The translations under genes were made by a program, and so were the position numbers. The notes beneath the pieces were generated by a model. The model saw nothing but the letters and a program-made list of their open reading frames with translations. It made no database searches and was not told where the DNA came from. 64,000 bases of DNA from Mycocentrospora acerina (taxonomy: Eukaryota > Ascomycota > Dothideomycetes > Pleosporales): positions 124,001 to 188,000 of the forward strand of contig JAKUHH010000041.1 of assembly GCA_022701365.1 (NCBI GenBank), written 5' to 3'. Shown piece after piece: positions 55,968-64,000 of the stretch; position 1 is the first letter of the stretch, and each line of letters begins with the position of its first letter.

Positions 55968-57985
55968 TCTCCCGCACCCATCCAGGCACTGCTGGCTTCT
56001 TCTCCCACCCTGCCCCCCACTGCTCCCTCCACCCCTCCACGCTCGCCGGCAGCGCGTACACTCCCGTCACAAACCACACTCTCTCCCCACCCTTGACCTC
56101 CTTCTGCACCACAGGAAGCACGCTCCTCGCCTCGACGAGGTTCGAGTTTGCATCCACCTGCAACACACTCCCCCCTCGTTCACTCTGCCACAGCTCTGCA
56201 ATTCCCACAGCCCCTGACCGCGATGCCACAAACGCACTCAACCCATCTTCCTTGCCACCCTCGGACCGTGATTCATCCAGGCCAGCCAGTGCCCTGCCGT
56301 CCGACTCGCGGCATCCGTACACGGCAAACGCTCCTTCCGCAGTCTTCACGTCGCGCCCGCTGCTGATCCTGTGCACTCGCACATGCCAGTTTGGCGTGTC
56401 TTCTGCAGGCGGGATGAGATAGGTGCGTACCTCGACATCATGCCATGGCTTCATACTAGACACCAAGACCGGCACGCCGTCATGCTCTTCGATTGTTGAA
56501 TCTCCATTGTGTGCACGACGCATCTTCCACAACTCGCCGCCGTCGTCAGACAGTGCAAGTGAAGACTCGGGCACAAACTGCTCCAACTCCTGGTACCCTG
56601 TCGACACTGAGTATGCAAATGCCGAGCTGTACGCAAACTTTCCGTACTTTGCGTTTGAGTTCTTGATCGCATAGTGGCACGACTGCCCACTTGAAAGCAG
56701 AAACGAGTGTCCCCCACTTCGAGCAACAATATGTCTCGGATGTGGTAGTGCCTTGACTACCCTTTGGCTGGCGTATGGATGTGGCTCCTCCTTGGCGCTC
56801 CAGAAGGGGTGGCTCTCCGGCACAGCCAGTGGGGCAAACGCCAACATGCTCCAGTACGGCGAGCCAGGTGAGTTGTAGTTCTCTGCCAGGTAGGTGTTTG
56901 GGTATGAATATCCAATGGTGAGCATGCCGTTTGCTTGGAAAATGTCTGGCTGTGAGGTCCACCACCGCAGGTTCCTGAGCCAAATACCCTTGACCACGCC
57001 CCAGGATAATGGAGCAGGAAGCTCAATGTCAGCAAACGCCACTGCGCCCCAGAACGCCACCATTGCCCAGCGGTATGTCAGTGAGCGACCAAACGTGATG
57101 GCTCGACCTTCAGGGTCAAAGTAGTGGACAAAGTCTCCAGCGTAGAGTCTTGCCCGCTCCTTGTACTCTTCAGCGTGGATTGGGTCCAAGTCTGCAGCCA
57201 GCTTTGCGTAGAGCAGCTGCAGATATTGAATCGCAAAGGAGCCAGAGTAGTAATCCATCTGGCGATAATGCTCGGGCCCATCGTTTGACCACCCACTGCC
57301 ACGGTAGAACGTATCCAAATGCTTGATGTCGGCATCAACTAATTCTTTCGACCACTTCGCGCCGTTTTTTGCAAGGCCGAGATTGGCAAACACACGAAAC
57401 CAAAGCCTGTCCACATTTAATATCAAAGTTTCGCATTCTCATTGTGACGTCTGCATATGATTTTGCAAGAAAAATAATAACGGGAGCACTGTACCAGTTT
57501 GTGTTGGGCATCTCCTTGTCATTCATGCTCCCTAGCCACGTCTCAACGTTCTTCTTCTGCCTCTCCGTCAACGGCTCCCAGAACTCTTTCTGTGCAATCG
57601 CAAGCGTATATCCAATCGGACACGCCTCCACCATCCGTTGATCAACATCCTCCATATACCCCCAGAAACCAGGACTCTCTGGATCAGTGCCCGCAATCAG
57701 GCCTTGCACAAAGCGATCTGATCCTGCGTACGTCTCTCCACCAGCGAGCAGAGGTGCGAGACCCCATAGTGGGCGAGCATATCCCTCAATCTGCGCAGCA
57801 GTTTCGTCGAATCTCGTGCCCGTGCTCCCAACTTTTACCAAGGAGCCATCTTCGGAGAATCCGGCCAAAAGGGGATCAAGAAGGGATTTGACAGCGGCGA
57901 CAACATCGGCACGCGAGGTCAGCGGATTCGTGGAGAAAGCATGGGCAGGAAACGAGCGATTGGCGTTGGCAGTGGCGGCAGTCAT
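55948..57985 (-). CDS. DUF2264 family protein
   Basis: Exons 57985-57495 and 57406-55948 (intron gtacag...gacag, 88 nt) give 649 residues; the splice restores NTNWLWFRVFANLGL. Family features: TRFDETAAQIEGYARPLWGLAPLL near residue 60, GYTLAIAQKEFWEPL, YRGSGWSNDGPEHYRQMDYYSGSFAIQYLQLLY, RAITFGRSLTYRWAMVAFWGA and GYSYPNTYLAENYNSPGSPYW. Together these form an (alpha/alpha)-barrel like that of glycan-active enzymes; the family is linked to polysaccharide use in bacteria and fungi but the reaction is not known to me. No signal peptide, so likely cytosolic. The last codons (CSSD and stop) come from the minisatellite that follows. Start taken at the ATG MTAATANANRS. Confidence 0.85.
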
Positions 57986-59302
57986 CACGTCTACGCTGCA
58001 AGCTTCTACGATCCAGCTAGGCCAATTACTTTCGTGTGCGAATTGGAATTACTGGCACGCCGATGCAAAAGGTGCGACTGCGGTGTTACCTCTGTCCGTC
58101 CGCGGGCGAGCAGCTTATGCTTGGCGCAGAGAGAGGGATGGGGAATGGATTGGATATGCAAATCGCTGAAGGATGAGGTGCGTGAGTCGTGGCAAGGGTT
58201 GTCCAAGAAGCCCAGAACAACCAAGACGGGCGGAGGAGCGCGACTGGAGAAATCCCGTTGAGAGTAGAGAGGCTTGTTTGAGACGTCGACTCGTGAGGTT
58301 TTTACACATTGCTCGACGCGAGGTTATTGCCTCGCCATCTTGCTGTTTCTCCCCCGCTGATCGCTGAATGCGTGCCTTTACCCAGCTTACCCGATAAGCT
58401 ACCCTGCACTGCACTGCACATCACCTTACCTGGGGTCTGGGGGAGTAGTAGTCGGCTAAAGTGCACGGATCGAGGGATCACAGTGCACGATTGGTATCGA
58501 CTGTGCATCAACACCATGACACGCCACATCGACAGCCGACGTCCATGTTGTTGGTGCGCTGGGGCAAGTCCCAAGATTTGACGTCTACACAAGACTATTT
58601 TCACGGATGCGCCGGTTGTGGGGAATGCTTGGCCACAAAGCATCAGATCTGATTTACGGATAATTGCAAGCGCTGCGCTCACTGGCTGAGCGGAGGGGGG
58701 ATCAGCTGTCCGCGATAGGCATAGAGTGCCATCTCTCCAGGTCGGGACGTGGAGACACCCCGGATTCCAAGACAACCACGAGATCCAAGTGCCACGTTGC
58801 TGCGTGACTGGATGGAATAACCAATCTTGACTTGGCAATCCAAGACGCACTTTCAAAGTTCCACCACTCCGCTCAAAGACATCCCGCCTAGCCAAGACAA
58901 CCCTCCCGTTCTAGAAATTGAGGCAGCGGACAATGTCAACTCTTAATTCGACGGAACAACGAGAGGCGCTTTCGCCATCATGAAGCGACGCTGGATCCGG
59001 ATTGTGGAGGATATGGAGTCTGGGGTGATGGGACGGGGGTGGGGGGGATGGCAACGACTACGGCGTGGGTTACCCCGTCTTGACATGAGAGTCGGGACAC
59101 GCTTGGACCGCCGTAGGTGTCGTTTATATAGATGCCCGCTAATCCACAGATAAAACGGCAACCCAATCTGTGGAGGCATCTCACTCTCTCCTCTTCTCAT
59201 CTGGCATCGTGAGCAACGGTCCAGCACAGATTGAGTCCAGTCACTATAAAGGACACGACAACCCCTCGCTTTCTTCCTTTACCCCAGTAGCCAACCGCAA
59301 TC
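57986..59302. other. Divergent intergenic region of about 1.3 kb
   Basis: Promoters of the DUF2264 gene (-) and of the sugar transporter (+). A CCCC/GGGG-rich stretch at 59,030-59,050 could bind a carbon-catabolite C2H2 repressor, but this is not specific. No exon recognised. Confidence 0.45.
59245..59250 (+). promoter_or_regulatory. TATA box of the sugar transporter gene
   Basis: The sequence tataaa lies 53 bp before the ATG at 59303, with a C/T-rich stretch between, which is a usual distance for a strongly expressed fungal gene. Confidence 0.5.
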
Positions 59303-61089
59303 ATGAGCATTTCTACTGGATCGAAGATCATCCGCGCCATCGTCAAGAATGACGCCGTCAAGACAGACCCCCCGGAGATCTATGGCTGGCGTGCATTCAC
59401 CATGGCCGGATCTGCCTGCTTCGGAGGCATGTTGTTCGGCATGGACATTGGCACCATTGGTGGTGTGCTCGAGCTCCCTGCTTTCAAAGAGTAAGTTGAA
59501 TCTAGCATCCCTTCTGCCATATCCCGAAAAGGATTTGGGAAGGTTTGAGAAAAAAACTAACATTGCATGTTAGTGACTACGGTCTGACCAACCTTTCTAA
59601 AGTCGCCCGAGCCGATCTCAATGCCAACATCGCATCGACTCTGCAGGCTGGATGCTTTATCGGCACTTTCTTCTCGTCCTGGTTCGCCGACAAGTGGGGA
59701 CGTAAAAAGGCCCTGCAATTCAACGGACTGGTCACCGTTATTGGTTGCGTCATCCAGGCATGCGCCATGGGCCACCTCAGTGCCATGTACGTTGGCCGCT
59801 TCATTGCCGGTTTCGGTGTCGGTGGTGCGTCCATGGTCGTTCCCCTCTACATTTCCGAGAACGCCCCCCGTGCCATTCGTGGCGGTCTGACCGGTCTCTA
59901 CCAACTCTTCATTGCCACCGGAACTGCTCTCGCCTTCTGGGTCAACTACGGCTCTCTGATGCACATCAAGGGTGATGCCATCTACATTGTTCCTCTGGCT
60001 ATGCAAGCTCTCCCCGCCGTACTTTTGATCGTCTGCATGTCTTTCAACAAGGAGTCTCCCCGTTTCCTGGCCAAGCAGGACCGCTGGGAGGAGGCCACCA
60101 CCGTTCTCGCCCGCGTCCGCAACCTGCCCCAGTCCCACCCTTACGTCCAGAGCGAGCTCAAGGACATTGCCGACCAGCTGGAGCACGAGCGTCTTCTCAT
60201 TTCTGGCGCCGGACCCAAGGATCTGCTCAAGGAAATGTTCACCATCCCCGGCAACCGCAAGCGAGTCCTCATCTCCATTGGGTTGATGATTTGCCAACAG
60301 ATGACCGGCACCAACGCCATCAACTACTATGCACCGCAGATCTTCCAGGCCCTGGGCCTACAAGGAAACGACGTCAAGCTCTTCGCTACCGGCATCTACG
60401 GCATCGTCAAGATGGTTGGCTGCTTCTGCTTCTTGATCTTCGCCGCTGATTCGCTTGGTCGCCGCCGCTCGCTCCTCTGGACCTCGATTGCCCAAGGCAG
60501 CGCCATGTTCTACATTGGATTCTACATTTACCGCTCCCCGCCGATTGGCGCCGCGGGCACCAGCGTTCCACCTGCGGGCTACTTTGCCCTCGTCTGCGTC
60601 TTCCTGTTCGCCCTGTTCTTCCAGTTTGGCTGGGGTCCCGTCTGCTGGATCTACGTCTCTGAGATTCCCGCGGCTCGTCTCCGATCGCTCAACGTCGCCA
60701 TTGCCGCTGCTACCCAGTGGCTGTTCAACTTTGTCGTTGCCCGCGCAACTCCCAACATGATTGCAACAATGGGCAAGGGTGGTTATGGGTAAGTCATCAT
60801 CTCCTTGTTTAATTCCCTCATGTCGACGACAGCACAGAAATACTGACAGACATGTGACAGATGCTTCCTCACCTATGGGTCTTTCTGCTTCAGCATGTTC
60901 CTCTTCGTCTGGTTCTTCATCCCCGAGACCAAGGGTCTGTCCCTCGAAAGGATGGACGACCTGTTCGGTATTACTGAACTCGTCAAGAAGCTTGAGGAGG
61001 ATCGTGAGATTCATGGCAACTCTTCTGAGATTGACATCGATGGCAAGAACACCATCCGCGAGGAGCGCAAGGAGATTTCGCGCCCGTAA
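59303..61089 (+). CDS. MFS sugar/quinate-type transporter
   Basis: Exons 59303-59490, 59574-60788 and 60861-61089 give 543 residues; introns are gtaagt...gttag and gtaagt...gacag. Twelve membrane helices carry the sugar porter signatures: GGMLFGMDIGTIGGVLEL in helix 1, ADKWGRKKAL, YVGRFIAGFGVGGASMVVPLYISENAPRAIRGGL, ESPRFLAKQDRWEEA, QQMTGTNAINYYAPQIF, ADSLGRRRSL and PETKGLSLERMDDLFG. The helix-1 start and the spacing are close to fungal quinate/hexose permeases; which substrate is moved cannot be told. A TATA box and strong codon bias (C-ending codons) suggest high, regulated expression at the plasma membrane. The DUF2264 gene is divergent upstream. Confidence 0.9.
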
Positions 61090-61491
61090 GCGGGATGTTG
61101 GTTGCATCTTTGCTTTTGGTCAAGCCTATCATTGTCGAGAGCATTACTAGTTACTTGTGCAAGCATTGAAGTTTGCATACTTTGATATCCGGACATTGGT
61201 ATGTCGCTATAATGAAATTACGAGCTTCGTGCCGCTCTTTGTAAATCTGGGTTTCTTTCATATGCCAATGCTGTGAGATGTAACATGCGACATGCCAAAG
61301 TGGACAATGAGGCGGTGAACAAACGTAAACACGTGAACATGGATATGTCAAGATAGTTGAACAAACTTATCGTGCCTATGCCTTGCTTACAATCCGATTA
61401 GAGCCAAGTCTATACTCGGAACACATAAAGAACCTCCCCTTGACGCCTTGACCATTGCATTTGTATCACAGAAAGGAGAGTCTACAGGCCC
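61090..61491. other. Intergenic, convergent 3' ends
   Basis: About 400 bp without recognised feature. Confidence 0.5.
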
Positions 61492-62036
61492 TTAAGCATC
61501 CTTCAAGGGGTTCTCGTCAGCCTCGAGGATACCCTTCTTTACCAGCTCGTCAGGTGCTGGTCGGCCCTGCAATCCCTTCTCCAAGCTATCAGCCCTCATG
61601 TGGAGCTCGAGCTCCCTCTGGTGACCCTGTAAAGCCGGCGCAGCTGTCGACTCGGGAAGAATGTTTCGCTGGATCAAGTTTTCACGCTCAGAACGCGTGG
61701 CAAGTCCCTTTTTGAGATTGTCGGTTGCACGCTGGCGTTCTAGTTCGAGTGCTCTAGCCTGGAGGGCTCTGCGAGGCGAGAAAGTCAGCACGGATCGGCA
61801 GGACGGTTAGATGTATCTACGTAGTGACGACAGCGACACGGAGAATGATCAAAAGCAGTGCAGGCTACGTACGGAGCGGTAGTTGTGTCGATCAAAATGT
61901 GTCTATTTTTGAGGTCCTGAGGCTCCGGTCGCTGCTGTAAGTGCTTTTCCAAACTATTGCGTCTCTCGGTGCTGCGGACGGGAGAGATGGGCGACTCGTC
62001 GACGACGACGACGGCGTTGGTGCTCTCAGATGTCAT
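61492..62036 (-). CDS. RPEL-repeat protein (putative G-actin binding)
   Basis: Exons 62036-61873 and 61768-61492 (intron gtacgt...cgcag, 104 nt) give 146 residues from MTSESTNAVVVVDESP. Three RPEL motifs make up most of the protein: SLEKHLQQRPEPQDLKNRHI, NLKKGLATRSERENLIQRNI and SLEKGLQGRPAPDELVKKGI. The intron lies between the first and second. The middle copy has RSERENL in place of RPxxxEL. In animals, RPEL motifs of MRTF and Phactr bind monomeric actin through the conserved Arg and the hydrophobic residues. Fungal RPEL proteins are little studied. The short disordered N-terminus has SPISPVRS, possible phosphorylation sites. No membrane segment. Confidence 0.88.
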
Positions 62037-63063
62037 GTTGAATTGTTGTTGGTGAAATGGATATTCGAGGTGTGTTTGTAGCCGTGGCTGAATAAAATCG
62101 CGCACGCGTTGTGTTTTATGGAGCTTGGGGTCAGGTAAGATGAGAGGGTCGCGCCTTGGAAGCTCTGTTCGAGCTTGGTTGCGGGGGCAGCGACAACCCT
62201 GCTGCATGCACTTTAATGGCACTACTACCACCTGCTGTCTTACGTTTCACGGGTCACAGCTAGCCTTAAGTGTCATTCCATTACATTGTGTGGATATTGT
62301 CATGGCTGCCTGATAGTTCCTCAAATTATCCGGTGCTTGCGGCGAGCAACTGGTACGCATGGTCGAAGCTCAAGCTCTCATCTGACGCACCGAGGTTAGC
62401 ATATGACGTAGTCAGTTTGGCATGAGAGGAGTCAAGTGAGTGCATCACGCCAGGACAGCGCCATGTATCAAAGTGAGATTTTCAGATGTACGTGGCCTTG
62501 AGGCGCTCATTACAGGCTTTCATTGATGTTTACTGTTGAGCGCGTACTCTCGGATTCAAGTATCGTGCTGGTATTTATCGCTTGCCAGCGCCGGCTTTTC
62601 CGCGCGTTGCAGGCTGCGTGAATGTAGCTTACAACAGCACTCAAAACAAGATGTTCATGGTAGATACGTTCAAGTGTACACCTGCAAGAGAAGGACCTGG
62701 TTCGCCTTGGGCAGTAACACATTGCGAGCACAGCCAGCATAGAACAATATCGTAGTGACATGTCGTGATCGCATAGAGAGCAGCAAAGTGCATAAGAGCA
62801 TAATCAAATATCCGAAAGCTTTTCATTAAACTGATCATAACTACTTTACTCATTATCCCAATCATAGCAACTGTACTCGTGGAATTCTCATCGCCATACA
62901 TAGAGTTGATCGTGCCAATTATACGATGCTAACGACAGATGGAAATCCTCCCAACCAACCTATTCTCGTTATTCTCAGTCTTCTCTGGTCGTGAACTACT
63001 ACTTTGTCGTGCATCACACAATCTGTAACAATAGGTGACAAACGACAATGTGTGTGGGTATAC
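62037..63063. other. Intergenic region with no recognised gene
   Basis: About 1 kb holding the promoter of the RPEL gene and the 3' flank of the rhodopsin gene. Only short open frames. Confidence 0.5.
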
Positions 63064-64000
63064 TTAAGCACCGTCATCGTCACCGAGGCGAAGGGAACCC
63101 TCGCGGTTAAGACCGTTAGCCCAGAAGCCACCAAGTTCGACATCACTCTCACGCAACTTGGAGTGAGTGAGAATAAGCCAAGCACCGAAAACAGGCTTAG
63201 CAAGGACGTCCAAGATGGCATACGAGATAATCTCGCCATCAACACCAATCTTGCGAGCACCGTCGGCAAAGCCCCAAACACTGAACGCGTTAGCAAAGCA
63301 ATAAGCAGTGTTGTACATATAACTTACATGGGGTAGGCGGTCCAGAGCAAGAGAGTGTAGCCGCCAATGAGAACAAAGAATGAGCGAAGCTTCTGGCCCT
63401 TCGCAGATGCGGCGGCGCCTCCGTTGATGGCAAGGTGCCAGACGACAAAGATGTAGGCAATGCAGGCAATGGTGTACCAGCCCCACTTCTGGGGGGTATC
63501 CTCAGAGCCGTAAGCAGCAAAGAGACCAGTCAGAACCATGATCAAGTCAGCAACGATGGCCAAGGTGATGTGAGCACCATTCAAGCCGGCGAGAAGACCG
63601 AGGTCAAGAAGCAAAAGAGGAGTGGTCAAGCTCCAGTCAACATAGCGAGCCCAGTAGACCTGGCGAAGGATCACTTCGGTGGTGTCTGGAACGTGGTCGT
63701 GCTGATGGACAACAGTGATCTCGTGCACAGAAACACCGTGCCCAGTGGCCATGGCAAAGTAGGAGAGAGCAGCAGTGATGGTGATGATAGTGGTGATGAC
63801 GTGATAGAGGCGTTTAGACTGTACGCGTTAACACGTTTGCTCGACACTCGGCTTGCAAAGTCACATACCACAGGGATTCTCCACGACAAGGCCGTGAAGC
63901 CGGCGGAAGCAAGCACCATAATAACGAAGACAATCCATAGTGTCCTGCTGCCAGAATCGCCGGCGAATTGCTCAGTGGGCGTGTCCGGCTTGACAGAGGG
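63064..64000 (-). CDS. Microbial-type (type I) rhodopsin, 5' end cut by window edge
   Basis: Exons 64000-63869 (open to the edge), 63818-63328 and 63280-63064 give 279 visible residues. Introns gtatgt...tacag and gtaagt...ttcag are in phase. Seven helices can be followed. Helix C reads ARYVDWSLTTPLLLLDLGLL, with Asp at the counter-ion position and Asp at the proton-donor position as in bacteriorhodopsin (D85 and D96). Helix G reads SYAILDVLAKPVFGAWLIL, with the retinal Lys after the paired Asp. This pattern is that of light-driven proton pumps. The nearest kind is the Leptosphaeria rhodopsin or auxiliary opsin group of Dothideomycetes (inference). The N-terminal part in view (PSVKPDTPTEQFAGDSGS) is polar and precedes helix A (LWIVFVIMVLASAGFTAL). 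Confidence 0.92.

Noticed and set aside
59557..60297. 246-codon minus-strand open frame in the sugar transporter
   Set aside because: Antisense shadow of a codon-biased gene; composition rich in Gly/Glu/Val without domain.

Overview
The window is nuclear DNA of a filamentous ascomycete. Almost every gene has short introns (about 45-110 nt) with GT-AG ends and CTAAC/CTGAC-like branch sites. Many families are fungus-specific: a Zn2Cys6 regulator, a CorA-like family, an ERG4 sterol reductase, a fungal rhodopsin and a GH43 arabinanase. The rhodopsin and the overall gene style suggest a Dothideomycete, possibly Pleosporales; this is inference, since there is no marker gene such as rRNA. No rRNA, tRNA, CRISPR array or intact transposon was seen.

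Layout. 0-9 kb: 3' part of an RBR-type E3 ubiquitin ligase (+), ERG4 sterol reductase (+), an MPDU1-like PQ-loop protein (-) and the UTP4 WD40 ribosome-biogenesis factor (-). 9-14 kb: a gene-poor stretch of nearly 5 kb upstream of a G1 cyclin (14.2-15.4 kb), whose mRNA leader appears to contain an intron. 16-23 kb: a short single-pass membrane protein with a 9-nt first exon, a seven-exon MFS transporter and a 972-aa fungal membrane protein. 23-27 kb: a retroposon-like insertion, an F-box gene broken by three in-frame stop codons, and a BTB protein. 27-35 kb: a DCR2-like phosphoesterase, a mitochondrial TRM61-like methyltransferase with a GC-AG intron, a five-exon 153-aa unknown protein and a 411-aa acidic/coiled-coil unknown protein.

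37-53 kb: a secreted GH43 arabinanase, a CorA-like transporter gene with frameshifts in its 5' third, a Zn2Cys6 transcription factor, an AAA ATPase, a class II aldolase, an F-box-like unknown, a MAPEG protein and a multi-pass membrane protein. 53-64 kb: a PHO85-type CDK, a large minisatellite that runs into the stop codon of a DUF2264 gene, a sugar/quinate-type MFS transporter, a small protein made almost entirely of RPEL motifs, and a microbial-type rhodopsin cut by the right edge.

The genes do not form an obvious biosynthetic cluster; they look like ordinary core and accessory genes. The most notable items are the hidden multi-exon small genes, the two decaying genes, the GC-AG intron, the poly(A)-tailed insertion with 15-bp target duplications, the minisatellite-derived protein C-terminus, the RPEL-only protein and the proton-pump-type rhodopsin. 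All exon coordinates were placed by eye from splice signals and reading-frame continuity, without transcript data.
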